Assembly (NCBI GenBank): GCA_946479075.1
Contig: CAMLDT010000011.1
Span: forward strand, 1-33,063
Direction of reading: 5' to 3'
From: an uncultured Polaromonas sp.
GTDB lineage: Bacteria > Pseudomonadota > Gammaproteobacteria > Burkholderiales > Burkholderiaceae
DNA length: 33,063 nt
The position numbers and the translations under genes were made by a program. Shown one piece after another: positions 16,629 through 24,084 of the stretch. Every line of letters begins with the position of its first letter. Positions within the stretch are counted from its first letter, which is position 1. Below the pieces are notes generated by a model. The model made no database searches and had not been told where the DNA came from. It saw nothing but the letters and a program-made list of their open reading frames with translations.

Positions 16629-16861
16629 GCAAAAAACAAATCGAAGAGTGCGTGCGCAACAGCCTTGAAGGCTATTTCAAGGACCTGCGCGGCACCGAAC
16701 CTGACGGCATGTACGAGATGCTGGTGCGTGTGGTCGAAAAACCGCTGCTGGAGGTGGTGATGCAACACGCCGACAAAAACCAGTCACGCGCGGCCGAATG
16801 GCTGGGCCTGAACCGCAACACCCTGCGCAAGAAGCTGCTTGAACACAAGCTGATCAAGTAG
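16625..16861 (+). CDS. fis: Nucleoid protein / transcription factor Fis
   Basis: A 78-residue Fis-family DNA-binding protein. The C-terminal helix-turn-helix NQSRAAEWLGLNRNTLRKKL (residues 51-70) is the hallmark. The N-terminal half (about 1-45) forms the dimerisation helices, with MYEMLVRVVEKPLLEVVMQHA. It is shorter than E. coli Fis (98 residues) and lacks the N-terminal beta-hairpin arm used for Hin/Gin activation, as is usual in betaproteobacteria. It is translationally coupled to dusB and lies 37 nt before purH. Confidence 0.95.
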   Translation: MSKKQIEECVRNSLEGYFKDLRGTEPDGMYEMLVRVVEKPLLEVVMQHADKNQSRAAEWLGLNRNTLRKKLLEHKLIK

Positions 16862-16898
16862 GTTTCGCCTCATCTGCCCAGAACACTGAAGAACATCC

Positions 16899-18470
16899 AT
16901 GAACGCATTGATTTCCGTCTCCGACAAAACCGGCATCCTTGAATTCGCGCAGGCGCTGCATGCCCTGGGCATCCGGCTGCTGTCCACCGGCGGCACCGCC
17001 AAACTGCTGGCCGACGCCGGTTTGCCCGTGACCGAAGTTGCCGACCACACCGGCTTTCCTGAAATGCTGGATGGCCGCGTCAAGACCCTGCACCCGAAAA
17101 TTCACGGCGGCCTGCTGGCCCGCCGCGATGTGCCCGACCACATGGCGGCGCTGAAAGCACACGACATCGCGACCATCGACCTGCTGGTGGTCAACCTGTA
17201 CCCGTTTGAAGCGACGGTCGCCAAGGCCGGCTGCACGCTGGAAGACGCGATCGAGAACATCGATATCGGCGGCCCGGCCATGGTGCGTTCGGCGGCCAAG
17301 AACTGGAAAGACGTGGGCGTGCTGACCGACGCCTCGCAGTACGCCGGCGTGCTGGAAGAACTCAAGGCCGGTGGCAAGCTCACGGACAAGACGAAGTTCG
17401 CGCTCGCTGTGGCCGCCTTCAACCGCATCAGCCAGTACGACGGCGCGATCAGTGACTACCTGTCGGGCATTCAGGAAGATGGTGCGCTGAGCCTGTTCCC
17501 GGGCCAGGCCAACGGCCGTTTCATCAAGGTGCAGGATTTGCGCTACGGCGAAAACTCGCACCAGCAGGCGGCCCTGTACCGCGACCTCTACCCGGCCCCC
17601 GGCTCCCTGGTCACGGCCACGCAGCTTCAAGGCAAGGAGCTCAGCTACAACAACATTGCCGACGCCGATGCGGCCTGGGAATGTGTCAAGAGTTTCAGCG
17701 AAGCTGCCTGTGTCATCGTCAAGCATGCCAACCCCTGCGGCGTGGCGGTTGGCGCCAATGCGCTCGAAGCCTACAGCAAGGCCTTCCAGACCGACCCGAC
17801 CTCGGCCTTCGGCGGCATCATCGCGCTGAACTGCACGCTGGACGAAGCCGCTGCGCAGCAGATTGCCAAGCAGTTTGTCGAGGTGCTGATGGCTCCGGCC
17901 TTCACGCCCGAGGCGCTCGCGGTGTTCAAGAGCAAGGTCAATGTGCGCATCCTGCAGATCGACCTGCCGCCCGGTGGCGACACGGCCTGGCAGCAGGGCC
18001 GCAACCTGATGGACGTCAAACGTGTCGGCTCGGGCCTCTTGATGCAGACCGCGGACAACCACGAACTCGCGCTGGCCGACCTCAAGGTCGTCAGCAAGCT
18101 TCAGCCGACGCCGGCGCAACTGCAGGATCTGCTGTTTGCCTGGAAGGTGGCCAAGTACGTCAAGTCCAACGCCATCGTCTTCTGCGGCGGCGGCATGACG
18201 CTGGGTGTGGGCGCCGGCCAGATGAGCCGCATCGATTCGGCGCGCATCGCGTCCATCAAGGCGGCCAACGCCGGTCTGGACCTCAAGGGGTCTGCCGTGG
18301 CCAGCGATGCGTTCTTCCCCTTCCGCGACGGGCTCGACGTGGTGGTCGATGTCGGCGCGACCTGCGTGATCCAGCCGGGCGGCAGCATGCGTGATGAAGA
18401 AGTCATTGCTGCGGCCGATGAACGCGGCGTGGTGATGGTGCTCAGCGGCGTGCGGCACTTCCGGCACTGA
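16899..18470 (+). CDS. purH: Bifunctional AICAR transformylase / IMP cyclohydrolase PurH
   Basis: A 523-residue enzyme carrying out the last two steps of de novo IMP synthesis. The N-terminal MGS-like cyclohydrolase domain (1-about 150) starts [20 protein letters not shown] and contains [15 protein letters not shown]. The C-terminal AICAR formyltransferase domain contains [11 protein letters not shown] and [10 protein letters not shown], and ends with [17 protein letters not shown]. Length matches the family. It is the third gene of dusB-fis-purH; no terminator is seen between fis and purH. A dispersed 3'-end repeat starts 15 nt after its stop. Confidence 0.98.
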   Translation: MNALISVSDKTGILEFAQALHALGIRLLSTGGTAKLLADAGLPVTEVADHTGFPEMLDGRVKTLHPKIHGGLLARRDVPDHMAALKAHDIATIDLLVVNLYPFEATVAKAGCTLEDAIENIDIGGPAMVRSAAKNWKDVGVLTDASQYAGVLEELKAGGKLTDKTKFALAVAAFNRISQYDGAISDYLSGIQEDGALSLFPGQANGRFIKVQDLRYGENSHQQAALYRDLYPAPGSLVTATQLQGKELSYNNIADADAAWECVKSFSEAACVIVKHANPCGVAVGANALEAYSKAFQTDPTSAFGGIIALNCTLDEAAAQQIAKQFVEVLMAPAFTPEALAVFKSKVNVRILQIDLPPGGDTAWQQGRNLMDVKRVGSGLLMQTADNHELALADLKVVSKLQPTPAQLQDLLFAWKVAKYVKSNAIVFCGGGMTLGVGAGQMSRIDSARIASIKAANAGLDLKGSAVASDAFFPFRDGLDVVVDVGATCVIQPGGSMRDEEVIAAADERGVVMVLSGVRHFRH

Positions 18471-18484
18471 TTGCGCTTTTGCAA

Positions 18485-18543
18485 CTAAAAAGCGGCTCTG
18501 GCCCCCGGCTGGCGGGCGTGAGAAGCTATCGAATTAATAGCAA
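18485..18543 (+). repeat. Dispersed 3'-end repeat, copy 3
   Basis: It begins 15 nt after the purH stop, reading in the purH direction: a CTCTGGCCCCCGGCTGGCGGGC stem region shortened here to GCCCCCGG/GGCGGGC, then GAGAAGCTATC, and a GCTAT-N7-ATAGC stem-loop closing the unit. Confidence 0.8.
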
Positions 18544-18561
18544 AACTCCCTGTGACTTGTC

Positions 18562-18646
18562 ATCCCGGACTGGATCCGGGATCCATGTTCATCAACTACT
18601 CGCCCGTTCGGGCTGAGCCTGTCGAAGCCTTCTTTACTTCGCTTCG
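18562..18646. repeat. Two short dispersed palindromes downstream of purH
   Basis: ATCCCGG (18562-18568) and CCGGGAT (18576-18582) form a 7-bp hairpin of a type common between proteobacterial genes. Then CCGTTCGGGCTGAGCCTG at 18605-18622 matches, in inverted orientation, the right arm of the repeat at 30893-30968. It is followed by a CGAAGC/GCTTCG hairpin ending at 18646. Confidence 0.65.
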
Positions 18647-18675
18647 GTTGTTTGAGGTGTGCCAACAAGCCGGGG

Positions 18676-18949
18676 GTTGCCCGGCGGCAACTCACTTTCT
18701 TTTTGCGTCGCCAAAAAGAAAGTAAGCAAAGAAAAAGGCGACCCGATGGTCTGGATCCCCTGCGCTGCGGGGCAACCTCCGGTGCTCGGTCAAAGCGGGG
18801 TCTCGCTCGAACTCGGCTTCGCCTCAGACAATCGCGATCCCTGATCCGCTTTGACCTGCGCTCCTCGGCCCAGCCCGACGGGTGGGGGATAAAGACCAAT
18901 ACGGGGACAAGAAATCCGGAGCAGAAGAAGCGCGCAGCGCTTCTTCTGC
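18676..18949. repeat. Hairpin-rich dispersed element in a gene-free 668-bp gap
   Basis: Four perfect hairpins occur in 274 bp: GTTGCC/GGCAAC (18676-18691), ACTTTCTTTTTG/CAAAAAGAAAGT (18694-18723), GGTCAAAGCGG/CCGCTTTGACC (18788-18798 with 18846-18856), and GCAGAAGAAGCGC/GCGCTTCTTCTGC with a 3-nt loop (18921-18949). The AAGAAAGTAAGCAAAGAAAA stretch after the second is one I recognise as widely repeated in proteobacterial genomes. Open frames here are compositionally odd, with no ribosome sites, and I treat them as spurious. From 18950 to 19138 I see only GC-rich spacer, with no gene. Confidence 0.6.
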
Positions 18950-19138
18950 GGGAATCCCAACAGACCGTCATGTTTGCACGCGAGCGCAGCGCACGCGGCC
19001 ACATGAGGCTCCCTTCCATTGCCCAGCGGGGCGAGGGAAGGGCGGGGGATGGCAGTGGGGAGTTGGATCTACCGCAGCAAGCACACCGCAGACGCGGCGT
19101 GATGCCTCAGATCCCCGAGAACAAGCGCTGAACGAAGT

Positions 19139-20182
19139 TCAGGCCAGCGCTTTGGCCTTGTCCGCCTCGGTCGTGAATGAATCCGCAAAAAACTCTTCTT
19201 CAGGCAGGCCGCCGGCGGCGGTGTATTCGGCGCGGGCCGAATCGACCACGATGGGTGCGCCGCAGGCATAGACCTGGTGGCCCGACAGGTCGGGGAAGTC
19301 TTCCAGCACCGACTTGTGCACAAAGCCCGTGCGGCCCGTCCAGTTGTCCTCGGGCAGGGCGTTAGAGATGACCGGCACGTACGTCAGGTTGGGCATCTCC
19401 GCGACCTTGCCCATGACCCAGTCGTGCATGTACAGGTCGGCCGGCCGGCGGCCGCCCCAGTACAGCACAGCCGGGCGCGTGCTGCCCTTGAACTGCATGT
19501 GCTCGATCAGCGCCTTGATGGGCGCAAAGCCGGTGCCCGAGGCCAGCAGCACCATGGGTTTGTCGCTGTCCTCGCGCAGGAAGAAGCTGCCGTACGGCCC
19601 TTCGACGCGCAGGATTTCCTTTTCCTTCATGGCCGTGAATACATGCTCGGTGAACTTGCCGCCAGGCATGTGGCGGATGTGCAGTTCGACGCCGGGGTTG
19701 TCCATTTGCGTGTGCGGCGCGTTGCCCATGGAATAACTGCGGCGGTCGCCGTCGCGCAGCAAAAACTCCACGTACTGGCCGGCGTGGTACTTGAACACGT
19801 CGCTGGCCGGCAGTTGCAGGCGGATGATCATCACGTCATGCGAGGCGCGCGTCATGGTGTTGACGCGGGTCGGCATTTTCTTGATCGGGAAGGCGCTTTC
19901 ATCGGTGACCTGGCGCGACTCCAGCACCACATCGGTTTGCGGCACGCCGCAGCAGGTCAGGATGTAGCCGGCGGCTTCTTCTTCGTGACTCAGCGCCTTG
20001 AGCTGATGCGGGCCGTGCACCACGGTGCCTTCAATCTTTTTGCATTTGCAGGAACCGCAGGCGCCGTCCTTGCAGCCATAAGGCATGCCGACACCCTGGC
20101 GGATGGCCGCGGCGAGCAGGGCCTCATCGGGGTTGGCGGTGAAGGCGCGGCCGCTGGGCAGCACGGTGACGTTGAAAGTCAT
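19139..20182 (-). CDS. [2Fe-2S] ferredoxin-FAD/NAD reductase (CDP-6-deoxy-delta-3,4-glucoseen reductase-like)
   Basis: A 347-residue electron-transfer protein with three modules. An N-terminal plant-type [2Fe-2S] domain (1-92) has C37, C42 and C45 in YGCKDGACGSCKCKKIEG and C77 as fourth ligand. An FAD domain carries RSYSMGNAP (RSYS at 148-151). A C-terminal NAD domain includes VLLASGTGFAPIKALIEHM. This is the architecture of oxygenase reductases (PaaE has the Fe-S domain at the other end) and of the protein usually annotated as CDP-6-deoxyglucoseen reductase. No deoxysugar gene or oxygenase is nearby, so that name probably does not reflect its role. Its redox partner is unknown. It is divergent from the SDR gene at 20249. 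Confidence 0.88.
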   Translation of the reverse strand: MTFNVTVLPSGRAFTANPDEALLAAAIRQGVGMPYGCKDGACGSCKCKKIEGTVVHGPHQLKALSHEEEAAGYILTCCGVPQTDVVLESRQVTDESAFPIKKMPTRVNTMTRASHDVMIIRLQLPASDVFKYHAGQYVEFLLRDGDRRSYSMGNAPHTQMDNPGVELHIRHMPGGKFTEHVFTAMKEKEILRVEGPYGSFFLREDSDKPMVLLASGTGFAPIKALIEHMQFKGSTRPAVLYWGGRRPADLYMHDWVMGKVAEMPNLTYVPVISNALPEDNWTGRTGFVHKSVLEDFPDLSGHQVYACGAPIVVDSARAEYTAAGGLPEEEFFADSFTTEADKAKALA

Positions 20183-20248
20183 ACTGGTTATCCTTGGACG
20201 TTGTCTGTTGTTATAACTTCACGCTGTTTTTCAGCGGCGTCCCCAATT

Positions 20249-21187
20249 TTGCCCTCAAACCAAAGTCCCCTTGGTGCCCTGCCTTCACGCTTTCGCCGCC
20301 AGCGTGTGCTCATCGTCGGCTGCGGCGACGTCGGCCTGCGCGTGGCCCGCCGGCTGCCGCCGCAGGTGCGTGTGCTGGCGCTGACCTCTTCTCCCGACAA
20401 AGTCCCTGCGTTCCGCGCACGCGGCATCACACCGCTGGCGGGCGACCTGGACCAGCCCGCAAGCCTGCGCCGCCTCGCCGGGCTGGCCACGCGGGTGATC
20501 CACCTGGCGCCGCCGCCGGGCGACAACCTGCCCGACTGGCGGCGCGACCCGCGCACCCTGGCGCTGTTGCGCGCCTTGCGCCTGCGCGGGCTGCCGCAGT
20601 CCATGGTGTACGGCTCGACCAGCGGCGTGTATGGCAATTGCGACGGCGCCTGGGCCAGCGAGGTGCGCGCCGTGAATCCGCACACGCCACGCGCCCAGCG
20701 CCGCGTCGATGCCGAGCAGCAGCTGCGTTTTTTCGGACGCGCCAGCGGGGTGCGGGTACACACCTTGCGCATTCCCGGGATTTACGCGCCCGACCGCGAG
20801 AACGGCACGCCGCGCGCGCGCCTGCTCAAGCGCACGCCGGTGCTGCAACAGCAGGATGACGTGTACACCAACCACATCCATGCCGATGACCTGGCGTACG
20901 CCTGCCTGGCGGCGCTGTGGCGCGGCAAGCCGCAGCGCATCACCAATGCCAGCGACGACACCGAACTCAAGATGGGCGACTACTTCGATCTGGCCGCCGA
21001 TCTTTATGGTCTGCCGCGGCCGCCGCGCATGGCACGCAGCAGCGCGCAGGAGACCTTGCCGCTGATGCTGCTGAGTTTCATGAGTGAATCAAGACGGCTC
21101 GCGAATCAGCGACTCAAGCAGGAGCTGCGCGTGAAGTTGCACTACCCGACGGTGGCGCAGGGACTGCTCGCTCCGGACGTATCTTGA
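20249..21187 (+). CDS. SDR-family NAD(P)-dependent epimerase/oxidoreductase (YeeZ-like)
   Basis: An atypical extended-SDR protein of about 312 residues. The nucleotide-binding motif is VLIVGCGDVGLRVA (GCGDVG at residues 24-29 from the TTG start). The active-site region is MVYGSTSGVYGNCDG, followed by RIPGIYAPDREN and NHIHADDLAYACLAAL. The substrate is unknown. The start is uncertain: no in-frame ATG lies near the conserved core, so TTG at 20249 or GTG at 20306 are the candidates. The reading frame stays open far upstream over the antisense of the Fe-S reductase gene, but that part is non-coding. It ends just before a dispersed repeat. Confidence 0.82.
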   Translation: MPSNQSPLGALPSRFRRQRVLIVGCGDVGLRVARRLPPQVRVLALTSSPDKVPAFRARGITPLAGDLDQPASLRRLAGLATRVIHLAPPPGDNLPDWRRDPRTLALLRALRLRGLPQSMVYGSTSGVYGNCDGAWASEVRAVNPHTPRAQRRVDAEQQLRFFGRASGVRVHTLRIPGIYAPDRENGTPRARLLKRTPVLQQQDDVYTNHIHADDLAYACLAALWRGKPQRITNASDDTELKMGDYFDLAADLYGLPRPPRMARSSAQETLPLMLLSFMSESRRLANQRLKQELRVKLHYPTVAQGLLAPDVS

Positions 21188-21189
21188 TT

Positions 21190-21247
21190 CGCTATTAAAT
21201 CAGGAGCTGCTTGCGCCCGCTGGACGGGGGCTGGAGGTCGATTTGAT
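21190..21247 (-). repeat. Dispersed 3'-end repeat, copy 4
   Basis: It begins 41 nt after the stop of the amidase gene (minus strand) and reads on that strand GCCC-N9-GGGC, GCGCAAGCA, then a degenerate GCT...TAGC stem. The converging SDR gene ends 2 bp away on the other side. Confidence 0.8.
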
Positions 21248-21255
21248 GAAGAAGC

Positions 21256-21278
21256 CATGGCGCGAACGCTGCGCCATG
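21256..21278 (-). terminator. Hairpin after the amidase gene
   Basis: CATGGCGC (21256-21263) and GCGCCATG (21271-21278) form a perfect 8-bp stem with a 7-nt loop, 10 nt after the amidase stop. There is no T-run, so intrinsic termination is doubtful. Confidence 0.35.
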
Positions 21279-21287
21279 CTGGCGTTG

Positions 21288-22583
21288 TCAGCCGGCCAGG
21301 CGCTGGTGAATCCAGTGGGCAGCAGACAGCAGCCGGTGATCGTCGCCATACGCGCCGACCAGTTGCAGGCCGACCGGCAAGCCGCTGCGTCCGCGCGCAA
21401 ATGGCAGATGCACGCAGGGCAGGCCCAGCAGGGTCCAACCGCGGCAGAAGAGTGGATCGCCCGTACCGTCCAGCCCGGCTGGCGCCTCGCCGATACTGCT
21501 GGGCGCAAGGATCACGTCGTATGCCCTGAACAGGTCTGCGGCCTGTTGCCGCGCGCTGGCGGTCGCCTGGAAATTCAGCGCATGGGTTTCGCCGCGGATG
21601 GCCAGGCCATCGGCGATGAGGGCCTGTAGCGGCGCGCTCAACTGGTGCTGGTGATGCAGGCGTTCATGGCTCAGGGAACGCGCGGTTTCGAAAGCCTGTA
21701 TGGCCTTCTGAACCGCCACCAGGCCGGTAAGGCTGTCCGGAAGCGCCAGCGGTGGTTTGTGTCCGGGCAGCGACCTTTCGGCCTGGGCCCACGCCTGTTG
21801 TGTATCTGCATCGGCTTGCGCCCACTCAGGGGTCTGGCACCAGCCGATGCGCGGCGCCCCGGCCTGCGCAAACGCGGCAGGGTCGGCCAGCCGGGCGTCG
21901 CTGGTCAGTACGGCTCCGAGCAGTCCCGCATCGCGCACGCTGCGCGCGAAGCCGCCGACGGTGTCCAGCGTTTCCGACAGGCTTTTGACCCCCGCTTTCG
22001 GCACGCGGTTGTGGCTGGGCTTGTAGCCGACCACGCCGCAAAAGGCTGCCGGGCGGATCAGCGAACCCGCTGTCTGGGTGCCCAGCGCCAGCGGCAGCAT
22101 GCCGTCGGCCACCGCGGCAGCCGAGCCGCTGGATGAGCCGCCCGGCGTGTGCGCCGGGTTGTGCGGGTTGCGCGTGGCGCCGGGGAACATGTTGGCCAGC
22201 TCGGTGGTGACGGTTTTGCCCAGCAGCACCGCGCCGGCCTCGCGGCACAGCGCCACCGCGGCGGCATCGGCCATCGGCGTGTGCCCGGCGTAAATGGGTG
22301 AGCCGTAGCCGGTGGGCAGATCGAAGGTGTCGAACAAATCCTTCACGCCGAAGGGCAGGCCGTGCAGCAGGCCGCGCACCGGGCCGGCATCGAGTTCGCG
22401 TGCCTGCGCCAGGGCCGCGTCGCCCGCCAGTTGCACAAAGGCGCGCACCTGTGGCTCGCGTTCATCAATGCGGTCCAGGCAGGCGCGGACCAGGTCCACG
22501 GCTTTCAGTTCACGGCGGGCCAGCAGGGCGGCGGCTTGCCAGGCGGGGAGTTGATGCAGGGGTGGGGAGGTGGAAACAGTCAT
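21288..22583 (-). CDS. Amidase-signature-family amidase
   Basis: A 431-residue hydrolase of the amidase signature family (relatives: GatA, AtzF, fatty-acid amide hydrolase). The Ser-cisSer-Lys triad is complete: K81 in LPFGVKDLFD, cis-Ser S150 in TPGGSSSGSAAAV, and nucleophile S174 in GTQTAGSLIRPA. The spacings (93 and 24 residues) match the family. In the glycine-rich motif the usual TGGS is TAGS. The protein is shorter than GatA, and no gatB or gatC is nearby, so it is not the tRNA amidotransferase subunit. Its substrate is unknown. It starts at ATG giving MTVSTSPPLHQLP; an ATG 15 nt upstream is possible. It lies 45 nt downstream of the MFS gene on the same strand. Confidence 0.9.
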   Translation of the reverse strand: MTVSTSPPLHQLPAWQAAALLARRELKAVDLVRACLDRIDEREPQVRAFVQLAGDAALAQARELDAGPVRGLLHGLPFGVKDLFDTFDLPTGYGSPIYAGHTPMADAAAVALCREAGAVLLGKTVTTELANMFPGATRNPHNPAHTPGGSSSGSAAAVADGMLPLALGTQTAGSLIRPAAFCGVVGYKPSHNRVPKAGVKSLSETLDTVGGFARSVRDAGLLGAVLTSDARLADPAAFAQAGAPRIGWCQTPEWAQADADTQQAWAQAERSLPGHKPPLALPDSLTGLVAVQKAIQAFETARSLSHERLHHQHQLSAPLQALIADGLAIRGETHALNFQATASARQQAADLFRAYDVILAPSSIGEAPAGLDGTGDPLFCRGWTLLGLPCVHLPFARGRSGLPVGLQLVGAYGDDHRLLSAAHWIHQRLAG

Positions 22584-22628
22584 CCGGCGAGTATCCATTT
22601 TTTCAAACGGGACTGCGCGCGGACCGGC

Positions 22629-23813
22629 TCAGGTCTCGCGCGGTCCCAGCGTGACGCGTGCGATCACAAAGGTCACGATGGCGCATCCGGCAATGCCTGC
22701 CACCATGGGCCGCGCCGTGCCGTCGGTGAAGGGGCCGACCAGCGCCATCATGGCCGCGCCGGTCACGAACTGCAGCGTGCCCATCAAGGCCGACGCCGTG
22801 CCGGCAATGTCGCCGTGGTCGTCGAGCGCCAGCACCGCTGTGGTGGGGATCACCAGACCGAGGAAGCCGTTGCCGAGCAGCAGCAGGCCAATCATCACCG
22901 GCAACTGGTCCAGGCCCAGCAGGTTGCAGGCCAGCAGCAGCACCATCATCGCCACATACCCGGTCACGGCCACCTTCACCACCGGCACCATGCCGAAGCG
23001 CGTTGCGAGTTTTCCGGTGAATTGCGACACCCCGATGAAGGACGCGGCATTGACCGCGAAGGCAATGCTGTACTGCCGCGGCGTCAGGCCGTAATGGTCA
23101 ATCAGCACAAACGACGAATTGGCCAGATACACAAAAAAACTGGAGATGCCGAACGCGCCCGTGAACACGAGGCCCATGAACCGGCGGTCGCGCAACAGCA
23201 CGCCGTAAGCCCGCAGCGCACTGCCGACGCTGCTGTCCACCCGTTGTTCCGGCGGACGCGTCTCGGGCAGGCTCGTCGCGAGCAATATCAGGCCGAGTAC
23301 GCCGGCCACCGTGACGGCCCAGAACACGCTGCGCCAGCCCAGGGTTTCGATCAGCAGGCTGCCCGCCAGCGGCGCGAGGATGGGTGAAACGCTGAACACC
23401 AGCATCAGCAGCGACATCAGCCGGGCAGCGTCATTGCCGGTGTGCAGGTCGCGCACGACAGCACGCGGGATCACCATGCCGGCGCAGGCGCCCAGCCCCT
23501 GGATGAAACGCAGCACCACCAGGGTTTCGATGTCGGGCGCCAGCGCGCAGCCGACGCTGGCCGCTGCAAACAGCAGCAGGCCGAAATACAGCGGCGGCTT
23601 GCGGCCGACCATGTCGGAGACCGGGCCGTAGATGATCTGGCCGACGCCCAGCGAAATGAAAAAAGCCATCAGGCTGGCCTGCACCGCACCCACGCACGCC
23701 CCCAGCGTCTGCCCGATGGACGGCAGCGCGGGAAGGTACATGTCAATGGCAAAGGGCCCGATGGCCGACAGCAGGCCCAGGACCAGCGCGGTGCGGAAGA
23801 AAGAGGTGTTCAT
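22629..23813 (-). CDS. Bcr/CflA-family multidrug efflux MFS transporter
   Basis: A 394-residue inner-membrane drug:H+ antiporter with twelve predicted helices. The N-terminus FFRTALVLGLLSAIGPFAID leads into MYLPALPSIG, the Bcr/CflA signature with an acidic residue in helix 1. Motif A is GPVSDMVGRKPPLY between helices 2 and 3, and RFIQGLGACAGMVIPRAVVRDL is motif-B-like with the conserved RxxQG. Members export bicyclomycin, chloramphenicol or sulfonamides; the substrate here is unknown. The ATG start is forced by helix 1, yet only 11 nt separate it from the terminator-like hairpin behind tRNA-Leu, and no ribosome site is visible. Probably read with the amidase gene. Confidence 0.92.
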   Translation of the reverse strand: MNTSFFRTALVLGLLSAIGPFAIDMYLPALPSIGQTLGACVGAVQASLMAFFISLGVGQIIYGPVSDMVGRKPPLYFGLLLFAAASVGCALAPDIETLVVLRFIQGLGACAGMVIPRAVVRDLHTGNDAARLMSLLMLVFSVSPILAPLAGSLLIETLGWRSVFWAVTVAGVLGLILLATSLPETRPPEQRVDSSVGSALRAYGVLLRDRRFMGLVFTGAFGISSFFVYLANSSFVLIDHYGLTPRQYSIAFAVNAASFIGVSQFTGKLATRFGMVPVVKVAVTGYVAMMVLLLACNLLGLDQLPVMIGLLLLGNGFLGLVIPTTAVLALDDHGDIAGTASALMGTLQFVTGAAMMALVGPFTDGTARPMVAGIAGCAIVTFVIARVTLGPRET

Positions 23814-23850
23814 GGAATAAGAAAAGGCCCTTCCAGCGGAGGAAGGGCCT
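23814..23850 (-). terminator. Terminator-like hairpin between tRNA-Leu and the MFS gene
   Basis: AGGCCCTTCC (23825-23834) and GGAAGGGCCT (23841-23850) form a perfect 10-bp stem with a 6-nt loop, followed on the minus strand by TTTCTTATTCC and then the MFS start codon. It looks like an intrinsic terminator, although it sits in the immediate leader of the MFS gene. Confidence 0.7.
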
Positions 23851-23856
23851 GTGTCT

Positions 23857-23928
23857 GGTGCCCGCGGCTGGCATCGAACCCGCGTACGAAGTGCGCTTTG
23901 TCCATACCTCCAAAGGCGTGCCGGTTCG
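23857..23928. pseudogene. Two tRNA-Leu-derived fragments
   Basis: On the minus strand about 23857-23882 reads GGTTCGATGCCAGCCGCGGG followed by CACCA, matching the 3' end of the neighbouring tRNA-Leu in 21 of 25 positions (T-loop, acceptor, CCA). On the plus strand 23912-23928, AAAGGCGTGCCGGTTCG matches tRNA-Leu (minus strand, 23979-23995) in 16 of 17 positions but inverted. Neither is a complete tRNA. Confidence 0.5.
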
Positions 23929-23959
23929 CGAGAACCATGTGTTCGGTCATCTGAGGAGG

Positions 23960-24044
23960 TGGTGCCCGGGGCCGGAATCGAACCGGCACGCCTTGCGGCG
24001 GGGGATTTTGAGTCCCCTGCGTCTACCAATTTCACCACCCGGGC
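23960..24044 (-). tRNA. tRNA-Leu (anticodon CAA)
   Basis: An 85-nt class II tRNA on the minus strand. The acceptor stem is GCCCGGG/CCCGGGC with discriminator A and an encoded CCA. The anticodon stem GGGGA/TCCCC has loop CTCAAAA, giving anticodon CAA for UUG codons. There is a long variable arm (GCCGCAAGGC) and the T-arm GCCGG-TTCGATT-CCGGC. Confidence 0.95.
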
Positions 24045-24084
24045 TGCAGGATGCGAAGCGTCAAATTATGGCACAGTGCGAGGT

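Noticed and set aside
16854..18467. A 537-codon open frame opposite purH
   Set aside because: Exact antisense of a well-identified gene; composition rich in His, Gln, Val and Arg, with no domain, as expected of a shadow frame.
18652..19131. Possible 159-codon gene after purH
   Set aside because: It lies in hairpin-rich repeated DNA, has no ribosome site, and its Arg/Gln/Lys-rich product matches the spurious type produced by this repeat.
19277..20248. N-terminal extension of the SDR epimerase frame
   Set aside because: This part is antisense of the Fe-S reductase gene, and its translation shows no protein-like pattern.
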